A stretch of 64,000 nt of DNA from Dendrophyllia cribrosa (Eukaryota; Cnidaria; Anthozoa; Scleractinia; Dendrophylliidae). The notes under the pieces are model-generated. The model did no database searches, was not told the origin of the DNA, and saw nothing but the letters and a program-made list of their open reading frames with translations. This document shows, one piece after another, positions 21,329-32,166 of this stretch (position 1 is its first letter; each line of letters opens with the position of its first letter). The stretch lies in the NCBI GenBank assembly GCA_024195265.1, contig JAJLRJ010000014.1, forward strand, positions 24,681,009 to 24,745,008, read 5' to 3'. Both the position numbers and the translations under genes were made by a program.

Positions 21329-21995
21329 TTTAAGGACGTTCGCGCTAATTGTTTATGCGCATCCTTACTGCGTACGCAATTCATGTCGCAACGACATGCT
21401 ACGTCATGCACGAGCGCGCGCGCAAGAGAAGAAATCTTAGCACATAAAGGACTGGTAGCCGTTGCGTTAACTTTGCTTAGATTTAACTCGCTTGGATGGT
21501 CGGTGACCCCCAATTTTTTTTTGATAGATAATTTTCTTTGCCACTTCTCGACAGATTGTGAAAAAAATGAACAGAAAATCAATGTAGGAAGTTTATTTTT
21601 TTTTTCCATTTTTCAACCCGCGCGACATCGAATCCAGCCAATTTGCGGCGGTCAGAGTTTGCAAATGCTGTTGTTTAAAGATTAAATTTACTTTAAAAAA
21701 CGTCACCAGTTGAATGAATTTGCTGAACAGACCTACTCACATAAAATTTGGGAAAGAAAGTTACATTTTAGAGATTTATTTGCAATATTTTTAGACTAAC
21801 AGACATTGGAGTCTCATCCCGTAAGGAAGACCAATTTTTCAAAATAAGGGTCGCCTTTCAGATATGTTATCTCGGAAACGAAGTCGGTGACCCCCTCATT
21901 TTTTTGCATTTCTGACACGAACAACTCATAACCTAGCTGTAGCAAAAGTTTTATAAAAAATCAATGTTAGAAGATTTTCGCGCGAACGTCCTTAA
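21329..21995. mobile_element. MITE with TTAAGGACGTTCGCGC ends
   Basis: About 667 bp. TTAAGGACGTTCGCGC at 21330 is inverted at 21980-21995. The plus-strand frame 21251-21685 crosses the boundary and is not a gene. Confidence 0.8.
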
Positions 21996-23879
21996 GTCCT
22001 GAAGGAAAGCTACTATTTTGCCTACTGTGGTTATATGGCAAAGATCTTGTACGCGTAAGATACAAAATTAAACTGTGTGGAATATGTTTGGTTTTTCCAA
22101 ACGTTTGAGAAGGGATGGTGGATAACGTAGCTTGTTGTCTTACCACTAGGGAAAAAAATGGAACAAACCCTTTCTAGTTTCATACTGCATTAAGCGATAC
22201 AATAATATTATTGCTCAGTTCGACTTCAGGTTACTCCACTTCGTTTTATCCATTCTCTATTTAACGTTAAAAATTGCTATTAAAACCGGAGAAAACCTCT
22301 TACGTTTTTGTTTTTATGCAATATATTACACAAATGGCATAATGTTTTGGTTAAAAGAAAACTACCGTTGATGTACTACTTAAAATTACCTGAAACATGA
22401 CTTTTCATTCTTGTATCCGTCTTCAACTTTAAAATCTCCTGGCGTATTTCATTGCAACTACAAAGACACACCTTGTTTTAAATATACAAGCAGAAGAAAG
22501 ATCTTATTGAAAATATTGAAAGCAGGAGGTAAAACAAATAATGGTGCATTGTGTTTGTTAAATCATACTCATATTATTATGCCTATAATCATAACCGACT
22601 TCAAACAGCTGTACAACGCAATAAGACGGGATGCCATTGTAGTCTTAGAATATGGTCGATCATTTTACCATGACTGCGATTTTTATCCCAATCATTTTTT
22701 GCTTAGGTTGCTTTGAAAGGAATGGTCTCCACTGGAAACATAATTGCACAATTTTCATGATTAAGAGTAAGATCTGAATGATCCAAGACCCAAACGGTGA
22801 TCTGATTATTCATTAACACTCTGGTAAAACCATCTGCCAACACAAAATGCTGGTTAAAAGAGCATTTATTTTGAGTGAGGTTCTCTACAATCTGAATTAC
22901 TTTATGGAGTTCAAGTTGATATAAACAAATTTTGTTCAAGTGAACTACCTCTACAAAGGTGAAATTGATATGTTTTTATGACGACAAAAGTCATTGCGAA
23001 TATAGTGGCTTATTTTTACTATGACTGCGATTTGGATTCTAATTATTTTTTCTTAGATTGGTTTGAAAGCAATGATCCCCCACAGGAAACATAATTACAC
23101 AATGTTCATGATTAAGATTCTGATTCTGAAAGATCCAAGTCCCAAACGGTAATTATTCATGACGTTTATTACGACAAAATATTATTACGACGACAAAAGT
23201 TTATTACGACGTTTATTACAACAAAAAGTCACTGTGATTATAGTGTTTTTGAAAGAAGAAAAAAAAACATAATCTCGATAATAAAAAAAAATCATTGCTA
23301 AATTTATCATTTACAAATCCAGCAGCTTGGCGTCGTCAGTGTCTTGTGTTCAAGATGACATCTCAGTGATGAACGATAAACTTCGAAGCAGATGTTGAGG
23401 TTAGATTCAATAGCCTTTTTCACAGGTGATTCTTCTATTTTTTATAACAATGCAGATGGACGATAATGCCAGCTTACTTGATCAATTTTACAGTTTGCTT
23501 GCACAAGAGGAGGCCATGATATCAAATCTACCTTAGCAAAACCTTTGTGGTGCCAGATATCTCTTATTGAATATGACAAGATATGATTGCTTTTTTCTTT
23601 AGTCTGTGAGTTGTTTAAACTTAATAAGGCTTCAGAATTGAAAGCTGAACATAGAACCTTGATTTAATAAAAAAAAGTTTCAACCGTAAATCATGTCTAA
23701 AATAAAACTTATTTAGTTCCGTTTTCTTTTTAAATAAACCTTAACTTTGAGACATGTCTCCAAACAGCTAATAATACAGTGCTATCGTAATGGTAGGTGA
23801 TCAAGATTTGTAAATATTTATTTTCTTTAGCCTTTTGATGGTCACCTTGCTATATATGGAGCGTTTCATAAAATAACGA
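21996..23879. other. Intergenic region with a duplicated 90-bp segment
   Basis: 22720-22805 and 23055-23145 are direct copies (both with CATGATTAAGA and GATCCAAGNCCCAAACGGT). Nothing else is recognised; frames at 22411-22716 and 22939-22703 are not protein-like. Confidence 0.45.
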
Positions 23880-25524
23880 ACTTCTTAAGAGCCGTTGTCA
23901 GTAACTATCGAGAATCCGGCAACAGTTGAAAGAAAAGACCCTTATAGTAAACTATTTTGAAAAATGATATTCAAAAGTTCCAGCGAATTTTTATTTTGGC
24001 CAAAAATAGGAAAGTTCGAAATCGGCCTAAACGTGCCCGAAGGCCCGATAAAAATTATGCAAATTAGTACATTTTCAAAACGCTCTGAAACAAAAACGAA
24101 AACTTGTTTTCCATTCATTTTTTCACAACTTGTTAAACATCCTCCGGACTTGCTATCCAACTATATTTCATGTCGGTCTAAACTTTTTTTTCCTATATTC
24201 ACCCGCGTAAAAAATACACTATTTGCTATTCCGTTAAAACACTGAATTTTACCATATTTCAGAAGACCATAACATCGGGGTTATACGAATATCTAGGTGG
24301 TAAAAGGGCTCGTTTGAAAGGGCATTTCTTCTTGTTTATCGTATAAAAATATTTAGTTTGGCCCGTGAAAATCAAGCGCGCTAGACGAAAATATATGACG
24401 TGCACTTTTGCCAGTTTCGCCAGTTTCAAGATCTTGCAAGTCACACAATCTTTGCGAATGGAAGAAAGTGACGTCAAAGACTCAAACATACACCTGTACC
24501 TCACGGGTTGAAATTATGCCCCTGTGATCAAATTTTTGATTTTCATTTTTTTACATTTTCGTGTACAATTAGACTTTCTTACTCATCTTGCCAAATTTTG
24601 GCAAACTCACATATTTTTAGCAAAAGTCATACTTTATTTGCTCTAACGTAATGAGAGTATGATATCTTTTAAAAGTAGAATATAGGCGACAGAACAATTT
24701 CAAGTTATCAAAACACTATTTTTTTAAATCGTCGACAGCTAGAAGATCGCTTCTTGTTCATGCGAATGATTTGTTTATTTAGAACTCGAAGAACTGACAT
24801 AAAACAGACTCCAAAAAACTTAACGTAGAAGAATCGTTCGGTCTTTAGTCAAATGTTATCTATTTAAATGAATAAAAGCAGTAGAAGAGACCAAGAACGT
24901 TGAGTTTGCGCAAAAAGATTGTGTGACTTGCAATCTTGCAATAAGAATACAACAAACTGGCGAAATCTGCCAAAAGTGCACGTCATATATTTTCGTCTAG
25001 CGCGCTTGATTTTCACGGGCCAAACTAAATATTTTTATATAATAAACAAGAAGAAATGCCCTTTCAAACGAGCTCTTTTACTACCTAGATATTTGTATAA
25101 CCCCGATGTTATGGTCTTCTGAAATATGGTAAAATTCAGTGTTTTAAGGGAATAGCAAATATTGTATTTTTTACGCGGGTGAATATAGGAAAAAAAGTTT
25201 AGACCGACATGAAATATAGTTGGATAGCAATTTCAAAGGATGTTTAACAAGTTGTGAAAAAATGAATGGAAGACAAGTTTTCGTTTTTGTTTACGAGCGT
25301 TTTGAAAATGTACTAATTTGCATAATTTTTATCGGGCCTTCGGGCACGTTTAGGCCGATTTCGAACTTTTCTATTTTTGGTCAAAATAAAAATTCGCTGG
25401 AACTTTCGAATACCATTTTTAAAAATAGTTTACTAAAAGGGTCTTTTCGGGCAAATAAAAAAAATTGGAATTTTTTCAACTGTTGCCGGATTCTCGATAG
25501 TTACTGACAACAGCTCTTAAGAGT
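23880..25524. mobile_element. Large inverted-repeat element (arms about 590 bp)
   Basis: 23880-24456 is repeated in reverse complement at 24915-25524 with few differences, around a 458-bp centre. Frames in both arms (23964-24245 plus, 25220-25507 plus) are mirror copies and not genes. The centre includes part of the TIR of the MITE family at 25753-26306. Confidence 0.8.
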
Positions 25525-25752
25525 TGTCCCTGCTGACCGATTCCAAGTTGAACTTAATTAATTACTCAGAACTCTTTTTAACTATTCAAACCATCAGTAA
25601 TAATCCTCCTTCTAATGGATTGTGTACCCCACGTCTTTTCAAGCAGCCGATAATTCATGATATAAGCGTTATGATACAACAGAAATTTTCCCCTGCTGAC
25701 AGTCCAAGTTTAAGTTTACCAAGTTTACCCTACTTAATTAATCAGAACTCCT

Positions 25753-26306
25753 TTTAAAGTGCCCCTGTGATGAAATTTTTGATTTTAATTTTTTTACATT
25801 TTCGTGTACAATTAGACTTTCTTACTCATCTTGCCAAATTTCAATCCATTAGGAACATCAGAAGTCATTTTATTTTAACATTTATTTCCGAGAATTTACG
25901 GCCGCCATTAATCAACCTTGTTCCAAGGCTTGGTTGCGAGTGACGTCAAAGACTCAAACATACCTCACGGGTTGAAATTATAATAACAATCAGCATAGAA
26001 AATTGCACGAAGAACAAGTCCAAAGTTTTTGTTGCTTTTCGCGTGATTTTCAATACTTATTGTTATTATAATTTCAACCCGTGAGGTATGTTTGAGTCTT
26101 TGACGTCACTTTCGCCCATTCGCAACCCAGCCTTGGAACAAGGTTGATTAATGGCGGCCGTAAATTCTCGGAAATAAATGTTAAAATAAAATGACTTCTG
26201 ATGTTCGTAATGAATTGAAATTTGGCAAGATGAGTAAGAAAGTCTAATAGTACACGAAAATGTAAAAAAATCAAAATCAAAAATTTGATCACAGGGGCAC
26301 TTTAAA
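25753..26306. mobile_element. MITE with TTTAAAGTGCCCCTGTGAT ends
   Basis: Two arms of about 235 bp (25753-25992 and 26068-26306) are inverted copies with a 75-bp centre. The ends are TTTAAAGTGCCCCTGTGAT. A piece of the same family lies at 24508-24600. Confidence 0.85.
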
Positions 26307-26309
26307 GCC

Positions 26310-26800
26310 TGGTTCACACGTGCGACGCAAATGCAAATGCAAATGCAAACGCAAACGCAAGGAAAATACGTGTGAACCGGGGCAACGCAAAATGCAAACG
26401 CAAAACGCAAGTGCAAATGCAAACGCAAGGAATGGAAAAATTTTCGTTTCCTTGCATTTGCATTTGCACTTGCGTTTGCGTTTCACACGTGTGAACCGGG
26501 CTCAACGCAAATGCAAGCGCAAACGCAAGGTGAAAAGCACTTGTTCCAAGCCACCGCGATTGAAGTTGAAATCAAGATGGCGTCCTCCACGATTAAAGCA
26601 GACGAGAAACTGGCAGAGAGTGTGAGGAAATATCCTGTGCCGTTCCTTTTAAGTAGCCGATATGCGAGAATCAGAAAAACCATACCTGCTGCCAAAAACT
26701 CAGCGTTGTCCGCCATCTTGGAAGATAACTTCAACTGCGCCTGCGTATCTTACGTTCCTTGCGTTTGCGTTCCACGTGTGAACGTCGCTTGCGTTTGCGC
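26310..26800. mobile_element. Harbinger-like element with GCAAAY-repeat ends
   Basis: It is bounded by GGTTCACACGTG (26313) and CACGTGTGAAC (26773). Behind each end are runs of GCAAAC/GCAAAT hexamers in opposite orientation, and a further inverted pair (26330-26500) lies in the left half. It carries a MADF-like coding scrap, described separately. The PIF/Harbinger assignment is inference from that scrap. Confidence 0.5.
26577..26732 (+). pseudogene. MADF-like domain N-terminal fragment
   Basis: ATG at 26577 opens MASSTIKADEKLAESVRKYP, with charged-helix spacing like the start of MADF (Myb/SANT-like) domains, and continues RYARIRKTIPAAKNSALSAI. The frame then runs straight into the terminal hexamer repeats, so only about half a domain is left. 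Harbinger transposons encode such a DNA-binding protein beside the transposase, so this may be a captured piece of the parent element. Similarity was judged by eye. Confidence 0.4.
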
Positions 26801-28418
26801 TTCGAAAGTTGCCCCGGTGTCATGTAAACACCCCCTTACTTTTTCTTGTCCTTTCTCGGCTATCTTATATGTACACTCTAAACAGACTTCTTTGCGCTGT
26901 ATCGTAAGTTAGCCACGAAAAGAACAGTTTGCAAAGCAATTTCGCCAGCCTTTTTTCGCTAAACAGGACTCTGAATCGACGAAATAAATTAAATTTTCTG
27001 TGCTGACGCCAAAGCGAGCGAGGTTGTCGTGAAAACTCGAACCAGTCCTCCCGCTGACCATGTACTGCAAACCCGAGCGGGGGAGGGAAAGTGGACAGAG
27101 GAGAGTGGGGTGGGGGAAATAATAAAAAAAATCTAACCCCCGATCGGTATGAAAGAAAAATGCTACAGAAAAACTGCCAACGCCATTGGTAAGAAGTGAG
27201 ATAAAAACCACTTATGCAGATTTGTTTATAGTTTTAAACTGAAAAGTCGCTGATCAGGATGAAAGGATGAAAGGATGGATTTCCAACGTGTAAAACTTTT
27301 TTCGTCGCCTTCATTTTTACTCAATTTTACTGGAGGAGTAATAATGGTCTTTTTTATACACAAAAATACCATAAATTTTAACTGGGTGAAAAAACGGGGA
27401 TTTATTTAAGTTAATAAAACCGGAATTGGAACCAGAACTGGGCCAAAAATCAGTCAACTTCCGTGCGTTCTGGTCACGTGATTCAAGACGTCATACTAAT
27501 GACGTTGATATTTTTATACTTATATCTACCAACATACAAAATATTTTAACTTTGCATTTCACCCTTTCAAAGATACATGTATACAAAGATATTAGTCCCC
27601 AGACCCCCTATTTGCTCATGTGTATAGCCCCCTTAATTTTGAAAATCCAGAACCATACCGGGCATGACGAAATGTTGCAAGCGAATGCCTTCCTTACCAC
27701 GTTGACTGTATTTGCATTTATCAAAGCATGTTTCTAAAAAACGTTCAAAGGCACTTGGCGGCATAGTCACGTGACTGATGACGTCATCGCACTTAGTCAA
27801 TTAAAATAGGTATTTTATGGTAGGTGTAAATAGCATGTGGTGTAGTATCCTAATACACCCAAAATTGACAGAGTTATTTGGCATCGAAAATTTTCTGGTA
27901 CAAAGGGTGCTGGGAAGGTTCTTATTATAATTATAATATATTATTTTAATTATCATACGCTATCGTCTTCGACTCACGTTTGATGTGGTCTCGTCTCGTG
28001 TTTGCACACGGAAACAAAACCTTTTTTACTCTTGAATACCATACATGTATTTACATACGAGAAGCATGTATCGCTTGAATTCTACCAAGTGATAATGATT
28101 TTCAAGCCGTTTTCCACTTTTCAGAGCTATATGTAAAATCCTCCTATTACAACTACGAAAGGAAAGATAAACAGTCAATGGATTCTACAGTGTCGCAGTG
28201 AATCTTCGATCTTCTTAATTTCGTACGTACGCTTAACGTCCCGTGTCACAACTCGTAGAGTTTTTGTTCCTTTCTTAATTCCTTAACATAAATTATTTAC
28301 AAAAATTTAAACCAAATTAACAAAGAGAACGCTTTTTATCACAATAGTTTTTGCTTGCCAGCCAAAAAACCCTTACGAAGTTTTATAAACTCAGGGCTTA
28401 TAAACGGAATTTTACAGT
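26801..28418. other. Space between genes, no gene recognised
   Basis: Frames at 27211-26909 and 27426-27737 show no domain. AT-rich unique-looking DNA. Confidence 0.4.
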
Positions 28419-28616
28419 TTAGTCTCGTGCAACGCAGCGGGATGGCGTTCTGTAAAAAAAATCACATAGTAGTATAAAAAGACACAGGCCAAACACGACT
28501 TTTATGACGACTATTAAAAAGCCTTTAGAATAACTTTCCCAAGTAGGTCTACGAGATGTTTGCCCCTTTAGATCACCATCTCCTGGCATAAATTGGGGTT
28601 TCTTTGGCACAGACTC
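28419..28616 (-). CDS. Possible terminal exon with one membrane segment
   Basis: Minus strand, acceptor CTTGCAACAG at 28617. The frame reads ESVPKKPQFMPGDGDLKG and later GFLIVVIKVVFGLCLFILLC, a good membrane helix, before TAA. No upstream exon has been linked to it. It could be a last exon of an unseen gene, an alternative end of gene B, or chance. It lies 3.2 kb downstream of the gene B stop. Confidence 0.3.
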   Translation of the reverse strand, partial: ESVPKKPQFMPGDGDLKGQTSRRPTWESYSKGFLIVVIKVVFGLCLFILLCDFFYRTPSRCVARD

Positions 28617-28654
28617 CTGTTGCAAGACAAATAGTAATCAGCTGAAGTTTATGT

Positions 28655-29270
28655 CGAAGTATAGAATACCAAGGTTATTTAATTAATCGGGGCAAACATT
28701 TTGACAGTAAATTCCATTCCTAGGGAAAATCTGCTTTCTCCCAAAGCCAAATAGACTAAGAAAGTTTCTCCATTAGTTTTGGATTTTAACCCAGCTAGCA
28801 TTGGAAATTTTTGGAACTCTTATAAGCATCTCATTTACAATTCACCCTCTCTAGTCAAAATATTCCCTAAGGGGTTCATCATTCCTTCCTTCAGGAGAAC
28901 CAAAAACATGAAAGAAATTCTAGCAAAAAATCCGCATTAGTGTTTTTCTTTTGTTCAAGGGTTTCTTTCTGGGTATTTGTTACAACACCAAAGTACCATA
29001 TCAAATGTCCAACGGCTTAAATCTAGGATTTTGTTATTAACCATTCAAAGGCCTTTAATTCGGATCTTGTTACACTAAAAAATTGTGCATGAGAAAACGG
29101 TTTTGTTTAAGGACTTCGTTGTGGGAAAAATTTGCTACGAATACATATTTTGGTTATAGTTTCCTTGCTGCTGCATGATACCCTAGTGGTTCCTTACCTT
29201 TTAATTTTCACTGTTACTTTGTTATTAGTTTTTAGCAACAGGTAATTAAGAGCTATTTTTACGCATGCTC
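28655..29270 (+). repeat. 600-bp duplicated segment, copy 1 (partner 53452-54090)
   Basis: It matches 53452-54090 at about nine bases in ten in the same orientation, including CCATTCCTAGGGAAAATCTG and CATCATTCCTTCCTTCAGGA. No coding content. The partner lies in a gene B intron. Confidence 0.8.
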
Positions 29271-30396
29271 TAAGTGGCATGAGTGAAAATTCGCCCTTCG
29301 TTTTTCTTCGTGTCACAATTTTCCGTTCAAAGATCCAGCGAGGAGCTCGAACTTGACCTTGTTTCTTTTATCCCTTTCTCTTCCGGAGATTTCAAGTTTA
29401 GCTCGCTATCTGAAAGGCTAGAATTGCTTGTACGGTTTTTCCTTTCGACGTCATAAACATCAGAATATTCCAGTTAAATATCATTTGTAAGAAACGAAAG
29501 TATGGAGAGCGACCAAACACACGTCTACTCACCCCGCATACCTCGACCCAGTCCCTCATGAGAACACTGTAGAGTATATTTCTCAGTTCATAGAACAAGG
29601 AATAACGGTTTATGTCCGACCTATTCAGTGCGACATCGACATTAACACGATGTATACAAATCCAGTTATGGAAGAAATATACAATTCATCTTTGAAGTTC
29701 GTTCCAATGGATACGTTGAGGAATCATTCATAGGTTAGTTACCAAAACTAACGGATGTTTAGAGAAAAACTGATTCCTTCAATTTGTAGCTAATGGAAGT
29801 TAACTGGGAAAAGGTGACTTACTAACCCTCCCTCTTGTGGTAGTAAATATAGATAACTGTTATTGTGAAAACCGAATGAAATGCAAGTGCGCAACTTAAT
29901 CAAAAGTTTCAACAGTCACATGGTACTATTCAACAAGTTTATTCCTGCTTTTGCATCCTACCAAACCTATTAACACGTCTACAATTTTCTTACAGCAGGC
30001 AAAAAGGATAAATACTTTGATCGCGACATAAATATGAATTAAAATGACGAGTTACATTGATTGTATATTTTCCTGTTTTTGTCTTTTCTACTTAAAGACT
30101 AAAAAATCCTACCAAAATTTAACGTATTTCTTCTTTTGCAGGCACCATAAGTACAATGCAAGCTCGTTAACTCGAAAACACTGTTGATTCGAACTTTCCC
30201 AACGAGTCACTTTACGAATGAAATGCATTTTACATTTACATTTACCAAAATAAGAGCAGTCCCTCTCTTCGAGGCTTATGTGCTCTGCATGGTCGCGGTC
30301 AAGTTCTTACAAGTTCTTAATGTGTCAGCTGACAAACCCCACTCTTAAAAGAGTTAATATTTGGGGCTGTAGCAGGCAAAAGGGATAAATAAATAG
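29271..30396. other. No gene recognised
   Basis: Both strands are open for about 80 codons around 29500-29730, but with no start, splice sites or known motif. Uncalled. Confidence 0.35.
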
Positions 30397-30912
30397 GGTT
30401 AGTTTCTAGAGAAACTGTGGTGCTGCGTCGGTGGGGGGATGAAACACGAGAATTTAGTTTTATCGACTGAGTCGATAAGGTAAATTGACCACCGTAAAAA
30501 GATTCAAATAGCTGACGTTTCGAGCGCTAGCCCTTCGTCGGAGCGAATCAAGGAATTGTGGGTAGTGTGTGGTTTTATATAGTAAGCGGTGGAGCTACGC
30601 TATTGGTGGAAATTTGGTGACGTGAAAAACAAATGTAGATTAGTTGAATGAAAAGCGTTCGTTGATTCCGTGGGGTTTGAGAGTGCCGATTTGAAAGATG
30701 ATTTTTTGTTCTAGGTTTTTACGGCTTTCTGTGTTACCCTGGTGTAGGGAAAGGCCGCAGATTGTCATGTGTTGTTTAGAATGGTTAGTAAGATTAAAAT
30801 GGCGCGCGACTGGTTTGGATGCGTCTTTGTCATAGTTTAATTTAATTAGATTGTTTGCTCCTCTGTTTCTGTTTTTTTTTTTGTACTGAAAGGCTAACAA
30901 AATCCAAACCAT
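30397..30912 (-). pseudogene. PLE fragment: GIY-YIG C-terminus plus terminal repeat
   Basis: 30912-30640 on minus reads SKPVARHFNLTNHSKQHMTI, NLEQKIIFQIGTL and KPHGINERFSFN, the end of the PLE endonuclease (the HFN..gH and LnPhGiN boxes). It then runs directly into the terminal repeat 30660-30397, which holds the ribozyme-like core and ends CTAACCC. This is the piece that ties the family-1 ribozyme-like repeats to a Penelope-like element. RT and the GIY-YIG catalytic start are missing (5' truncation). Confidence 0.75.
30514..30541 (-). ncRNA. Hammerhead-like core, family 1, in PLE
   Basis: Same core as in the fold-back units, located about 100 nt downstream of the PLE stop codon region on the coding strand. 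Confidence 0.5.
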
Positions 30913-31819
30913 TTTTCAAAGAAGTTCGCTAATTCAAACTTTCGCAACTCCAATCCAGAGTACGTTCCCCTACTTAACTCTGAATGCATCATATCATTGT
31001 AGATTAACCCCCTTATAACTCTAACTTTTGTTAACTCGAACAGTTTTTCTTTTTGTTGTTTCCACAGAAGAATTTAGGTTATCGGACTTCTGCTGTAAAT
31101 AACTTCAAGCGCGATGATAAATACGGTTAAGCTGAATATAATTGGATAATTGTTTTCCTACTTTTGCCTTTCCTACTCCAACTAAAATGTAATAAATGGC
31201 TAGCAAACCTATAACAGATTTCATCTCAATCTCGCCTTATATTACAGGCGTAAGAAAAGCTCAAACTAAAATGGATACCAAGAGAAAATGTTTCCCTGCT
31301 TTTAACTTATTGCTAAACTGAAAAATACACTAAAATATCTACAAATCTATTAACGAGCAGGAATTTCTTCGGTACTATTCTCTCCTTAGCCGATCCATTG
31401 TTGCTCCGACGTCGTTGACTGACACCTGGAAAAAGGAATAGCGGTCTTATGTAAGGGGATAAAATCTAAAGAATCTATTTTACTAGAACATTATTCACAA
31501 GGCCAATTAATTGGGATGTCACATACCTACGTAAGATTTTTCAAGCTTACATCCCAATTTTTACTTTTTAATGTCTTATAGTTTAATTTTAAAAATGCGA
31601 AATAGATATTGCAAGATGTGGATGCGTTTTCGTCCTCGATTTTAAAGTATGTCATGTCTTATTTTCTTTTTGTTCAGGAAAGTAAAATTCAGGAATTTTA
31701 TGTGTTTCAATGTTTCTTTTTCAATGTTATCAATTTGCTATCTATTTCCTTTAAAATCTTATACCCGTTGATACATTATAATTACTCACCAATGATTAGA
31801 TATGTGTATCTTCCATTGG

Positions 31820-32166
31820 CTAATGGCAAACATCAGCGATGAAGAAAATTGACGACAGCTCTGTTTGTGCCCCTTGGTCACATTTCCTATTGTCGTCCTG
31901 CTCTTCAGCTGGGATATTATCATGTTCTTCTGTTTCTTCAAGACTGACATCAACAACGCCAGTGTCTTTCACAGCATCTGTAATGGTGGTCATTTCCATT
32001 TGTCCAGTGTCCAGTTGAGTGTCAAGGACGTTCGTTCCAGCTAATCCACTCATTTCCCCAGGCAATGCGATAAGTGGGAGAACAAAAGCCAGACAGCAAG
32101 AAAAGGACCAATGTGGATTTTTACGCCATTCCTTTAGATATCCATATAGGTGTACTGCATACTGAA
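31820..32166 (-). CDS. Gene B last exon: cytoplasmic tail
   Basis: Acceptor TTCTCAG, frame phase 1 from the previous exon. It starts QYAVHLYGYLKEWRKNPHW, then a hydrophobic SFSCCLAFVLPLIALPG, and a long acidic tail (LEETEEHDNIPAEEQDD) to TAG at 31822-31820. After the stop there is a good donor, TTG/GTGAGT (31791), and an acceptor TTTTTCCAG at 31424, so the 3' UTR may be spliced. Confidence 0.8.

Noticed and set aside
22703..22939. Minus-strand 78-codon frame
   Set aside because: Lies over a duplicated non-coding segment whose second copy (23055-23145) does not keep the frame.
29398..29740. Both strands open for about 80 codons with protein-like words
   Set aside because: No start codon in context, no convincing acceptor, and no recognised domain; could not choose a strand.
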